Source of the DNA: Nonomuraea basaltis
GTDB lineage: Bacteria; Actinomycetota; Actinomycetes; Streptosporangiales; Streptosporangiaceae
Direction: 5' to 3'
Length of the DNA stretch: 64,000 nucleotides
Assembly (NCBI RefSeq): GCF_005893125.1
Contig: NZ_VCJS01000027.1
Coordinates: 28,565-92,564, forward strand
The translations under genes and the position numbers were made by a program. Positions within the stretch are counted from its first letter, which is position 1, and the number at the start of each line of letters is the position of its first letter. Below are positions 26,769-34,417 of this stretch, one piece after another. Under the pieces are notes generated by a model, which was not told the origin of the DNA, did no database searches, and saw only the letters and a program-made list of their open reading frames with translations.

Positions 26769-28019
26769 ATGAAACGTCTGGCGATCCTGCCCCTCCTCTT
26801 GATCACCTGCTTCCTGCTGCCCGTCGAGAGCGCCTTGGCCGACACGAACGTGGCCAGGTCGGCGACCGCGTCGGCCTCGTACACCTCGCCGTGGGAGAGC
26901 GTCGCGGCGATCAACGACGGCATCGACCCGCCCAGCTCCAACGACACCGTCAACCGCCGCTGGGGCACCTGGCCCAACACCGGCACCCAATGGGCCGAGC
27001 TGACCTGGCCCTCCGCCCAGAACCTCCGATCCGCCGACATCTACTTCTTCGACGACGGCGGCGGCGTCCGTCTGCCCGCCTCCTGGAAGCTCCAGCGTTG
27101 GACCGGCAGTGCGTACGCCGACATCCCCGGCACGTACCCGGCCGCCGTCAACGCCTACAACACGGTCACCTTCGCGCAGGTCAGCACCACGCGGCTGCGG
27201 GTGGTCCTGCAGAGCGGCCAGGCGTCGGTCGGGCTGCTGGAGGTCAAGGCGTTCACCCCCGACTCGGGCGGAGGCACGAGCGGCTGGAACCCGCCCGCCA
27301 ACCTGGTCGTCCCGCTCAACGAGGTGTGGCAGCACCAGGAGAGCACGTACCCGAACCTGTACGGGTTCCGCAACTACGGCTGGGACCAGATCATGGCCAA
27401 CGGCGGCTCGATCAACTACTGCGTGCGCTGGGACACCAGCGCCACGGTGACCGCCGCCCAGCGTGACCAGATCCACGCCACGCTGGCCCGCCAGTTCAAG
27501 AAGTGGATGGACGTCATGGCCGGCCACAACGGGTGGCCGTACGCGAACGTGCCGCTCAAGGTGGTGGGCTGGGCCGTCCGCGACCGCGCCCAGCTCCAGT
27601 GGAGCGACACCTCCGTCGACATCTACGTGAACAACATTCGCGAGAACGCGCCGCAGTGCGCCGAGCCGTGCGGCCGCTTCTTCAACCAGAGCGGCAACTA
27701 CCCGAACTGCCCGGGCGGCCCGTCCCACCACTACGACATGTCGCTCTGGCTGACCGCGGGCTTCGGCGGCGGCGCCGGGGGCGACTGGGGGCAGCGGCTC
27801 GGCAGCGAGTACTACATGTCCAACCTCAACACCGACAACATGCACATCCTGCTGCATGAGATGGGCCACTCGTTCGGCCTGGACGACTTCTACGACTGGA
27901 CGCCGACCGGGGTGTGCTGCTTCCTCATGAAGGCGGGCAGCGCGACGTCGATCACGGAGTTCGACGCGTGGATGTTCCGCGACTGGTGGCGCCACCTGAA
28001 GAGCCGCTACGGCCTCTGA
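26769..28019 (+). CDS. Secreted zinc metalloprotease with N-terminal F5/8C-like binding module
   Basis: A 416-aa exported protein. The signal peptide ends about residue 24 (VESALA). Residues 26-160 are a discoidin (F5/8 type C)-like carbohydrate-binding module starting TNVARSATASASYTSPWESV, then a short Gly-rich linker. The catalytic domain carries HEMGHSFGLDD at 363-373, the extended HEXXHXXGXXD zinc motif of metzincin-type peptidases, followed by a Met-containing turn CFLMKAG. Several Cys suggest disulfides. 201 bp of its binding module are identical to the C-terminal module of the protease at 29599-31560, in inverted orientation. A strong hairpin terminator follows. Confidence 0.85.
   Translation: MKRLAILPLLLITCFLLPVESALADTNVARSATASASYTSPWESVAAINDGIDPPSSNDTVNRRWGTWPNTGTQWAELTWPSAQNLRSADIYFFDDGGGVRLPASWKLQRWTGSAYADIPGTYPAAVNAYNTVTFAQVSTTRLRVVLQSGQASVGLLEVKAFTPDSGGGTSGWNPPANLVVPLNEVWQHQESTYPNLYGFRNYGWDQIMANGGSINYCVRWDTSATVTAAQRDQIHATLARQFKKWMDVMAGHNGWPYANVPLKVVGWAVRDRAQLQWSDTSVDIYVNNIRENAPQCAEPCGRFFNQSGNYPNCPGGPSHHYDMSLWLTAGFGGGAGGDWGQRLGSEYYMSNLNTDNMHILLHEMGHSFGLDDFYDWTPTGVCCFLMKAGSATSITEFDAWMFRDWWRHLKSRYGL
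26870..27070 (+). repeat. Copy 1 of a 201-bp identical inverted repeat (binding module)
   Basis: All 201 bases match the reverse complement of 29789-29989. The repeat covers the core of the F5/8C-like module, in the same reading frame in both genes. Identity drops at once on both sides, so this is a recent copy or an actively homogenised segment. Confidence 0.95.
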
Positions 28020-28040
28020 GCTGAAAGAGCCGTAACGTCT

Positions 28041-28078
28041 GGAAGGGCCGGCCGCCAGGTGCGGCGGCCGGCCCTTCC
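28041..28078. terminator. Strong bidirectional hairpin terminator
   Basis: GGAAGGGCCGGCCGCC (28041-28056) and GGCGGCCGGCCCTTCC (28063-28078) form a perfect 16-bp stem with a 6-nt loop between two convergent protease genes. It has no T-tract, as often in high-GC genomes. Confidence 0.85.
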
Positions 28079-28082
28079 GGGG

Positions 28083-29582
28083 TCAGGCCACGGTGAGGGT
28101 GTACTCGCGGGTGACGGGAGCGCTCAGCTTGTCGTAGTCCCTGAGCTGCACGGTGAACTTGTACGACCCGGCCGCGGCCGGCTTGCCGATGATCGCGCCG
28201 GTGAACCTGTCGAGGGTCAGCCCCTCGGGCAGCGCCCCGCGCACGACCTGCCAGTCGTAGAACGGCACGCCGCCCTTGGCCCGCAGCCGCTGCTCGTACC
28301 CGGCCCCGGCCGTCCCCGCCGGCAGCTCCGCCGTCTCGATCGAGGGCTTGAGGAACGGGGTCAGGCTCCTGTTCAGCTTCCACCCGGCGTTCTCGGCGAT
28401 CAGGAGCGTCAGCTTGGTCAGCTCCCACCGGCGCGTCGGGAAGTGGTGCCGCCAGCCGCCGTTCTGGCCGCTGAGCCGGTCCCAGTACGGCTCGTCCGCG
28501 GGCACGTGGTAGCTGGTGTCGAGCGGGACGGGATAGCCCTGGTAGTCGATGACGTCCTGGTCGTCCCTGCCCTTGGACGCCACGTAGCCGGCCATGCCCT
28601 TCCAGTCGCTGTGGAAGGCGACCGCGTGGCCGTACTCGTGCATGACCAGGCCCTGCACGTCGATCACCTGGCCGAGGTCGGTCTTGTACCAGTCCTCGTC
28701 GTTCAGGGAGGTGAACAGCTTCATGAGTTGCTCGTCGTACTCGAGGATCATGCTGGTCGAGCGGTGGTACGGAGTGGGCTCGCCGTTCCTGGTGTGGAAC
28801 TTGCCGTTGATCGTCGGGTAGCCGGTCGAGTACGGGGTCTGGATGCCGCGGAAGAACACGTACATGCCGTTGTACGGCTCGGCGTTCGTCGCCTCGACCT
28901 CGTTCTGCCAGTCGTCGCCCGGCAGCCGGTTGACCTCGTCGCCCGCCGGGACCGTGTCGAACGGCTCCAGGTCGAAGAAGGCGAACCAGTTCCGTACCGC
29001 GCTCTCGGCTGCCTCGCGCACGCCGCGGTCGGAGAAGTAGCCGGTGATCGTGTCGTACCGGTAGTCGAAGTCGATCGGGATGGCCGGCTCAAGCGGGGTC
29101 TTCTCGTCCTGCTGCACCCTGATCGGCATCGTCTGCGTGCGCCTGGCGCCGGTCGCGTCGGTGGTCTTCATGACCCACTGGTGCAGCTCGTCGCGGCCCG
29201 CGCCCTGCATGGAGTGGATGGCCAGCCGCACGGTCTCGCGGTCGGCCGGGCCGGTCAGGGTGAACGACTTGGTGGCGCCGGTGGCGGTCAGCTCGCTCGG
29301 CATGTTGAGCATAAGCCTGGAGGTGCCCTTGGCGTGCAGGTCGACCTTCAGTGGATAGGAGATCCCGGGCACTTTCGGCGCCCGTACGGTCAGCTCGACG
29401 TACGGGTTGGCCAGGTAGCCCTGCCAGTCCACGAGCTGGACGCCGTAGTCGTTCACCTTGCGGAAGAAGATGTCGTAGACCTCCAGCGCGGGCGCCTCCC
29501 GTCGGGCGGCGAGGCTGGGGGAGGGGGCGGACACCGCGCCGGCCAGGGCGGCCAGCGCGGCGAGGGTGGTGATCTTCCTCAT
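28083..29582 (-). CDS. Secreted HEXXH metalloprotease with C-terminal Ig-like domain
   Basis: A 499-aa exported protein with a signal peptide of about 25 residues. After a beta-rich N-domain (about 30-160) comes the catalytic region with GLVMHEYGHAVAFHSDW, zinc ligands His315 and His319 and catalytic Glu316 by family logic. The C-terminal 90 residues form a putative Ig (He_PIG-type) domain reading GVPFYDWQVVRGALPEGLTL. It is a paralogue of the next gene upstream, but ends without the F5/8C module. It starts 16 bp after that gene stops, so both are one operon. The exact peptidase family is not certain. Confidence 0.8.
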   Translation of the reverse strand: MRKITTLAALAALAGAVSAPSPSLAARREAPALEVYDIFFRKVNDYGVQLVDWQGYLANPYVELTVRAPKVPGISYPLKVDLHAKGTSRLMLNMPSELTATGATKSFTLTGPADRETVRLAIHSMQGAGRDELHQWVMKTTDATGARRTQTMPIRVQQDEKTPLEPAIPIDFDYRYDTITGYFSDRGVREAAESAVRNWFAFFDLEPFDTVPAGDEVNRLPGDDWQNEVEATNAEPYNGMYVFFRGIQTPYSTGYPTINGKFHTRNGEPTPYHRSTSMILEYDEQLMKLFTSLNDEDWYKTDLGQVIDVQGLVMHEYGHAVAFHSDWKGMAGYVASKGRDDQDVIDYQGYPVPLDTSYHVPADEPYWDRLSGQNGGWRHHFPTRRWELTKLTLLIAENAGWKLNRSLTPFLKPSIETAELPAGTAGAGYEQRLRAKGGVPFYDWQVVRGALPEGLTLDRFTGAIIGKPAAAGSYKFTVQLRDYDKLSAPVTREYTLTVA

Positions 29583-29598
29583 CTAAGCCCTTCCGGCG

Positions 29599-31560
29599 TC
29601 AGGAATAAGCCTTCACTTCGAGCAGCCCGACCGAGCCCGCCCCGCTCTGGAGCGCGACCCGGAGCCTGGTCGTGGTCACGGCGTTGAACGTGACCCGGTT
29701 GTAGGCGTTCAGCGCGGTGGAGTAGGTGCCGGGGATGTCGGCGTAGGAGTTGCCGGTCCACTGCTGGAGCTTCCAGGAGGCGGGTACGCGGACGCCGCCG
29801 CCGTCGTCGAAGAAGTAGATGTCGGCGGATCGGAGGTTCTGGGCGGAGGGCCAGGTCAGCTCGGCCCATTGGGTGCCGGTGTTGGGCCAGGTGCCCCAGC
29901 GGCGGTTGACGGTGTCGTTGGAGCTGGGCGGGTCGATGCCGTCGTTGATCGCCGCGACGCTCTCCCACGGCGAGGTGTACGAGGCCGACGGCGTCGCGCT
30001 CCCGGCCACGTTCATCGGCGTGCCGCCGCCGTTCCCGACGGTAAGTGTGAACGTCCTGGTCACCGGCGTGCTGAGCCGATCGTAGTCCCTGAGCTGGAGG
30101 GTGAACGTGGACGTGCCGGCCGTGCTCGGCGTGCCGGTGATGGCGCCGGTGAAGCGGTCGAGGCTCAGCCCGGCGGGCAGCGACCCGCTGGTGATCTGCC
30201 AGTCGTAGAAGGGGACGCCGCCCTTGGCGGCGAGCGTCTGCTGGTAGGCGGTGCCCGGCGTGGCCTGGGGGAGCGAGGTGGTGACGATGGACGGCGGCAG
30301 GAACGGGGTGAGGTTGCGGTTGAGCCGCCAGCCCGCGTTCTCGGCCACCAGCAGGGCCAGCTTGGTCAGCATCCACCTGCGGGTGGGGAACAGGTGCGTC
30401 CAGCCGCCGCTCTGCCCGCTGAGCCGATCCCAGTAACGCTGCTCGCCGGGGATGTGATAGCTCCCGTCGAGGGGCACGGCGTAGCCCTGATACGCGACCA
30501 CGTCCGGGTCGTTGCCGCCTGCGGACACGTAAGAGCGCATCCCGGCCCAGTCGCTGTGGAAGGCGACCGCGTGGCCGTACTCGTGCATGACCAGGCCGTG
30601 CACGTCGAGCACCGAGCCCTGGATCTCCGTCTTGTACCAGTCTTCGTCGGCCAGGGAGGTGAACAGCTGCTTGCCGGCCTCGTCGTACTCGAAGATCATC
30701 GCGGTGGAGCGGTGCAGCGGGCCCGGGAGCTGCTGGCCGTTCCTGGTGCTGTAGCGGCCGTTGGCGGCGGGGTAGCCGGTCGAGTACGGGGTCTGGATGC
30801 CGCGGAAGAACACGTACATGCCGTTGTAGGCGGCGTTGTTGGTCACGTTTATGGTGTTCTGCCAGTCGTTGCCCGGCAGGTGGTTGGGCTCCGCCCCGGC
30901 CGCCACGGTGTCGAACGGCTGCATGTCGAAGAACCGGAACCAGTCCTTCACCGCCTCCTCCGCCGCCGTCTTGAAGGCCGCGTCGGAGAAGTATCCGGTG
31001 ATCGTGTCGTACCGGTAGTCGAACGCGAGCGGCAGGCTCGGCTGCAGCGCGGTCTTCTCGTCCTGCTGCACCCTGATCGGCATGGACTGCTGGTACGTCG
31101 CGCCGTCGGCGTCCCGGATGTTCAGTCTCAGTGTGTAACTTTCATCCTGGCCCGGGCCGCGCTTGGAGTGGATCGCGAGCTTGAACGGCTTCTGCTCGGC
31201 GGCGCCGGCGAACGTGAGGGTCTTGGTCGCGCCCGTGGCGGTGAGCTGGCTGGGCACGTCCATCATCAGTCTGGAGGTGCCCTCGGCCTTCAGGTCGACG
31301 GTGACGGGGTAGCGCACGTCGGGCGGGGGTTTGACGGTGAGCTCGACGTACGGGTTGGCGAGGTATCCCTGCCAGTCCACCAGCTTGACGCCGTAGTCGT
31401 TGACGGTCCTGCCGAACATGTCCACCACCGTGGCGGTGGGGGCTGCGGCGTGCGCGGACTGCGGCACGCTGGTGAGTAAGGAGGCTAATAGAACTGCCGC
31501 GACGGTCAGTCGCCTGGCGCCCTTCGCGGCTCTCGGGGCGCGGCGGCATCCTTGGTCCAT
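29599..31560 (-). CDS. Secreted HEXXH metalloprotease with Ig-like and F5/8C-like modules
   Basis: A 653-aa exported protein. The basic N-terminus is followed by a signal segment ending SAHAAA near 40. The catalytic motif is VMHEYGHAVAFHSDW (zinc ligands His326 and His330). An Ig-like domain (GVPFYDWQITSGSLPAGLSL) and a C-terminal F5/8C-like module starting NVAGSATPSASYTSPWESV complete it. The module's core is 201-bp identical to that of the protease at 26769-28019. ATG 31560 has GAGGAG at 31566-31571. Its promoter and operator are near copies of those of the GH127 operon, so it is probably induced with arabinoside use. Together the modules suggest proteolysis of a glycosylated, wall-bound substrate (inference). 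Confidence 0.83.
   Translation of the reverse strand: MDQGCRRAPRAAKGARRLTVAAVLLASLLTSVPQSAHAAAPTATVVDMFGRTVNDYGVKLVDWQGYLANPYVELTVKPPPDVRYPVTVDLKAEGTSRLMMDVPSQLTATGATKTLTFAGAAEQKPFKLAIHSKRGPGQDESYTLRLNIRDADGATYQQSMPIRVQQDEKTALQPSLPLAFDYRYDTITGYFSDAAFKTAAEEAVKDWFRFFDMQPFDTVAAGAEPNHLPGNDWQNTINVTNNAAYNGMYVFFRGIQTPYSTGYPAANGRYSTRNGQQLPGPLHRSTAMIFEYDEAGKQLFTSLADEDWYKTEIQGSVLDVHGLVMHEYGHAVAFHSDWAGMRSYVSAGGNDPDVVAYQGYAVPLDGSYHIPGEQRYWDRLSGQSGGWTHLFPTRRWMLTKLALLVAENAGWRLNRNLTPFLPPSIVTTSLPQATPGTAYQQTLAAKGGVPFYDWQITSGSLPAGLSLDRFTGAITGTPSTAGTSTFTLQLRDYDRLSTPVTRTFTLTVGNGGGTPMNVAGSATPSASYTSPWESVAAINDGIDPPSSNDTVNRRWGTWPNTGTQWAELTWPSAQNLRSADIYFFDDGGGVRVPASWKLQQWTGNSYADIPGTYSTALNAYNRVTFNAVTTTRLRVALQSGAGSVGLLEVKAYS
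29789..29989 (-). repeat. Copy 2 of the 201-bp identical inverted repeat
   Basis: This is the reverse complement of 26870-27070, base for base. It encodes the core of the C-terminal F5/8C-like module of the 653-aa protease. The two copies face each other across about 2.7 kb that contains the rest of both modules and the whole of the middle protease gene. Confidence 0.95.
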
Positions 31561-31565
31561 CCGGA

Positions 31566-31629
31566 CTCCTCAAGGTTGGGAATAGGTTTTCCCAACGCGC
31601 ACGGTAAGGTGTTACACAGCACCGGTCAA
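31566..31629 (-). promoter_or_regulatory. Promoter and LacI-type operator of the protease operon
   Basis: On the minus strand TTGACC (31629-31624) and TACCGT (31606-31601) are separated by 17 bp. Four bases later an operator begins: GTTGGGAA (31596-31589), a 6-bp spacer, and TTCCCAAC (31582-31575), a perfect dyad. A GAGGAG ribosome site follows (31571-31566). The promoter, spacer end (ACACCT) and operator closely match 34338-34399. The operator covers the expected transcription start, so it should repress. Confidence 0.8.
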
Positions 31630-31710
31630 CCCTCCCCGCTCCGGGCCGTCGCGGCCCCGGAGCCGCCCCATGTCCGCTGATGCCGATACATCAAACCGGA
31701 AAGTGGCGGC

Positions 31711-32937
31711 TCAGTCGTCGTGGGCGATGTGCATGAGCTGCCGCCACAGCAGCACCACGAACACCGCGGAGCCGGCGAAGGCGAACCAGAACGGCGCCGC
31801 GACGCCGAAGCGGGTGGCCAGAACACCGCCGATCAGCGAGCCGACCACCAGGCCGGCGTAGACGCAGATGGTGTTGACGCTGCCCACCCGGCCCTGCAGC
31901 TCGCGCGGGACCGCGCGCTGGCGGATGGTGACCGAGGTCGTGCCCCATATGAACGCGTGCGCGCCGAAGACCAGGAAGATGCCCCCGGCGACCCACGGCG
32001 AACGGGTCAGGGCCAGGCCCAAGTGGGTGAACGTTTCGATGATGAGCCCGATCCGCATCAGGGCGCCGAGGCTCACCCTGCGGGTGATGGCCCCGTACAG
32101 GCCGGTGCCGATCAGGCCGCCGATCCCGCCGATGGTGGTCATCAGGCCGAAGCCGATGGCGCCGAGGCCGAGCTGCTCCTGGGTGTAGAGGACGAGAACC
32201 GACCAGGCCGCGCCGAAGGTGAAGTTGAAGATCAGGATCGTGAGCGCCAGCGTGCGGACCGCCGCATGCCGGATGGTCCAGCTGAACCCGGCGATGAGTT
32301 CCCGTACGGTGTCGGGCTTGGGATCGGCGCCCTGTCGGCCGTGCGGCGGCAACGTGAGCCGGGAGACCAGGACGATCCCCGCCACCACCAGGAGCAGCTG
32401 GCCCGCGAACGGCCAGGTGAAGCCCAGGCCGAACAGCGCCGCGCCGATCGGCGGCCCGGCAAGCTGATTGAGCGTGATGAACCCCGTGCCCAGGCGGGCG
32501 TTGGCGATGACGAGATCGTCCTTGCTGACCATCATGGGCGTCAGCGTGGCCGTCGCGTTGTCGGCGAACACCTCGGCGATGGACCGGAGCGTGAGCGCCA
32601 CCAGCGCCGTCACCACGGTCACCGTGCCGGTCACCATGAGCACGACGAGTGCCGCCAGCACCAGAGCCCGCACCGCGTTCGCGACGAGCACGATCCTGCG
32701 CCGGTCGTGCCGATCCGACAGCACGCCCGCATACAGGCTGAACAGCAGCGGCGGCGCCCAGCCCGCCAGGGCCGACAGCGAGATCATCAGTGGATCGCGG
32801 GTCAACGTCGCGATCAGCAGCGGGCCTGCGGCGGCCGCGACCCCGTCACCGAGATTCGTCAGCCAGCTCGACGCCAGCAACCATCGGAATCCTGTCCCCA
32901 GGCGGGCAGGCAGGATCCTCTCCACCACTGTGATCAC
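31711..32937 (-). CDS. MFS transporter (enterobactin-exporter/tetracycline-efflux-like)
   Basis: A 408-aa major facilitator with about twelve membrane helices. The loop between helices 2 and 3 reads GVLSDRHDRRRIVL, the family's G-x-x-x-D-R motif, and a second MFS signature, REPQGRVGSV-like (here PRELQGRVGS), is seen in the C-half. This is the general layout of drug or siderophore exporters. The start is GTG 32937; no Shine-Dalgarno is seen, and a CAAAAC/GTTTTG dyad lies 6 bp upstream. Substrate unknown. It sits between the two LacI-controlled operons but does not carry their operator. Confidence 0.88.
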   Translation of the reverse strand: MITVVERILPARLGTGFRWLLASSWLTNLGDGVAAAAGPLLIATLTRDPLMISLSALAGWAPPLLFSLYAGVLSDRHDRRRIVLVANAVRALVLAALVVLMVTGTVTVVTALVALTLRSIAEVFADNATATLTPMMVSKDDLVIANARLGTGFITLNQLAGPPIGAALFGLGFTWPFAGQLLLVVAGIVLVSRLTLPPHGRQGADPKPDTVRELIAGFSWTIRHAAVRTLALTILIFNFTFGAAWSVLVLYTQEQLGLGAIGFGLMTTIGGIGGLIGTGLYGAITRRVSLGALMRIGLIIETFTHLGLALTRSPWVAGGIFLVFGAHAFIWGTTSVTIRQRAVPRELQGRVGSVNTICVYAGLVVGSLIGGVLATRFGVAAPFWFAFAGSAVFVVLLWRQLMHIAHDD

Positions 32938-32942
32938 GAGCG

Positions 32943-32959
32943 CAAAACCATACGTTTTG
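32943..32959. promoter_or_regulatory. CAAAAC/GTTTTG dyad at the MFS start
   Basis: CAAAAC (32943-32948) and GTTTTG (32954-32959) flank CATAC, immediately upstream of the GTG start. The size is like a LacI- or TetR-type operator. It may control the exporter; no evidence beyond symmetry and position. Confidence 0.35.
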
Positions 32960-33126
32960 GGGCGATCTGTGGCAACACGTTTTCGCGTCTACGCGCTATG
33001 CCGGACGGTCGCGGCAGGCGCGCGGAAAAGCGCGTGCCGGGCGCTGTTCGCCCGCTAGGCGCAGACGCGCCCGCGTCCGGGATGAGCCGGTGGGGGTCGG
33101 ACTTGGTGGATGTTCGGGCCCCGCAC

Positions 33127-33155
33127 AAACGAATCTACAACGTAAAGGCGCTCGG
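33127..33155. repeat. Recurrent 20-25 bp motif, site 1
   Basis: Contains GAATCTACAACGTAAAGGCG, found with one base change at 45737-45756 and 48827-48846. It lies in the 324-bp region upstream of the MFS gene, which otherwise shows no gene. On the minus strand it reads CTTTACGTTGTAGATTC, which points toward the MFS gene about 190 bp away. Confidence 0.75.
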
Positions 33156-33261
33156 CCTGTTCAATGCCGTCAACGGACATACGGGTCTCACCACGCTGAA
33201 TCCGCACACCAACGGCCAGGAAGATCGGCCGGCGGTGTCGGCCGGGGCGGGGCGGCGGGCG

Positions 33262-34293
33262 TCAGGACGCGGCGCGTCGTGTGGACTCCCGCAGCACCAG
33301 ACTGGCGGGGACGATCGTCACCCCGCCACCGGATGTCTGGCCGGCGATGGCGTCCAGCAGGTGCCGGGCCGCCAGCCGGCCGATCTCGCCCAGGTTCATG
33401 TCCACGGTCGTCAGCGGCGGCCGGCAGCCCAGCGCCATCGGCTCCCAGTTGTCGAACCCCACCAGCGCCACGTCCTCGGGAACCCGCCGCCCCCGCTCCC
33501 GCAGCGTCTCGGCCACCCCGCGGGCGATCTGGTCGCTGCCGCAGAAGACGGCGTCCACGTCGGGCGCGGCGTGCAGCAGCACGTCGGCGCCCTGCCGCCC
33601 CCACTCCTCGCTCCACTGCCCGAAAAGGATCTCCCCGGCCGGCTCGAGGCCGGCCTCGGACAGGGCGGTGCTCAGCCCGTGTGCCCGCCGGCGCGCCGCC
33701 TGGAACCGCTGCGGCCCGGTGACATGCCCGATGCGGGTGCGGCCGGTCGCCAGCAGGTGGCGGGCGGCCAGCGCCCCGCCGCCCTCGTCGTCCGGGATGA
33801 TCGACACGTCCCCCTCGTCGGTGGACTGCGTCATGGCGTAGACGACGGGGACCGGCAGGTCACGGCCGATGCCGGGGCGCGGCTCGGTGCGCCGGCCGGT
33901 GACGATGATGCCCTCGACGCGCCTGGCCAGCAGCCGTTCGACGTAGTGGCGTTCCCTGATCGGGTCGTCGCGCGTGTCGCACATGAACACCGAGATCTTC
34001 CCGGCGCCGAGCGCGTCCTCCGCGCCCAGCATCACCGGGATGCTGAAGCGCCCGAAGCTGTCGCCCGTGACCAGGCCGACCGTGTACGTGCGCCCGGCCA
34101 GCAGGCCCTGGGCGAGCGGGTTGGGCCGGAAGCCGAGCCGCTCGGCGGCGGCGAGCACCCGGTCGCGGGTCTCCGCGCGCATCCGGCCCCGGCCGTTGAG
34201 CGCTTTGGAGGCGGTGCCGATCGACACGTCGGCGGCCGCCGCGACGTCCCTGATCGTGACGGTTCTCGTAGTCCCTTGGGAGGGGCTGGTCAA
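33262..34293 (-). CDS. LacI-family transcriptional regulator
   Basis: A 343-aa sugar-responsive repressor. The N-terminal helix-turn-helix is TIRDVAAAADVSIGTASKAL (residues 13-32), followed by the hinge helix region ETRDRVLAAAERLGFRPN. The periplasmic-binding-like effector domain begins YTVGLVTGDSFGRFSIPVML and includes DAVFCGSDQIARG and VALVGFDNWEPM. It is divergent from the GH127 operon with a 124-bp gap that contains a dyad operator. The same operator is in front of the protease operon, so it is the best candidate regulator of both. The inducer is probably an arabinose-containing sugar (inference). Confidence 0.92.
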   Translation of the reverse strand: MTSPSQGTTRTVTIRDVAAAADVSIGTASKALNGRGRMRAETRDRVLAAAERLGFRPNPLAQGLLAGRTYTVGLVTGDSFGRFSIPVMLGAEDALGAGKISVFMCDTRDDPIRERHYVERLLARRVEGIIVTGRRTEPRPGIGRDLPVPVVYAMTQSTDEGDVSIIPDDEGGGALAARHLLATGRTRIGHVTGPQRFQAARRRAHGLSTALSEAGLEPAGEILFGQWSEEWGRQGADVLLHAAPDVDAVFCGSDQIARGVAETLRERGRRVPEDVALVGFDNWEPMALGCRPPLTTVDMNLGEIGRLAARHLLDAIAGQTSGGGVTIVPASLVLRESTRRAAS

Positions 34294-34310
34294 CCGATTC
34301 CCCTTTCGCG

Positions 34311-34362
34311 ATCACACCTTAACGCGCGGGATCACTCTTGACCCGTGGTGTATCACACCTTA
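34311..34362 (+). repeat. Two ATCACACCTTA direct repeats between lacI and GH127
   Basis: ATCACACCTTA occurs at 34311-34321 and 34352-34362, 41 bp or about four turns apart. The second overlaps the end of the promoter spacer and the -10. The similar AACACCTTAC occurs at the same place in the protease promoter. They may be activator or second-repressor sites. Confidence 0.5.
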
Positions 34363-34399
34363 CTCTCCGGTTGAGAAAACCTATTCCCATGTTTTCTCA
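34338..34399 (+). promoter_or_regulatory. Promoter and LacI-type operator of the GH127 operon
   Basis: TTGACC (34338-34343), a 17-bp spacer and TACTCT (34361-34366) form a standard promoter. GTTGAGAAAACCTATTCCCA (34370-34389) matches the protease operator at 19 of 20 bases. A second symmetry uses TGAGAAAAC (34372-34380) and GTTTTCTCA (34391-34399). The operator covers the transcription start region, so bound repressor would block initiation. Confidence 0.8.
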
Positions 34400-34417
34400 C
34401 TCGGGTGAGGAGCTCGA

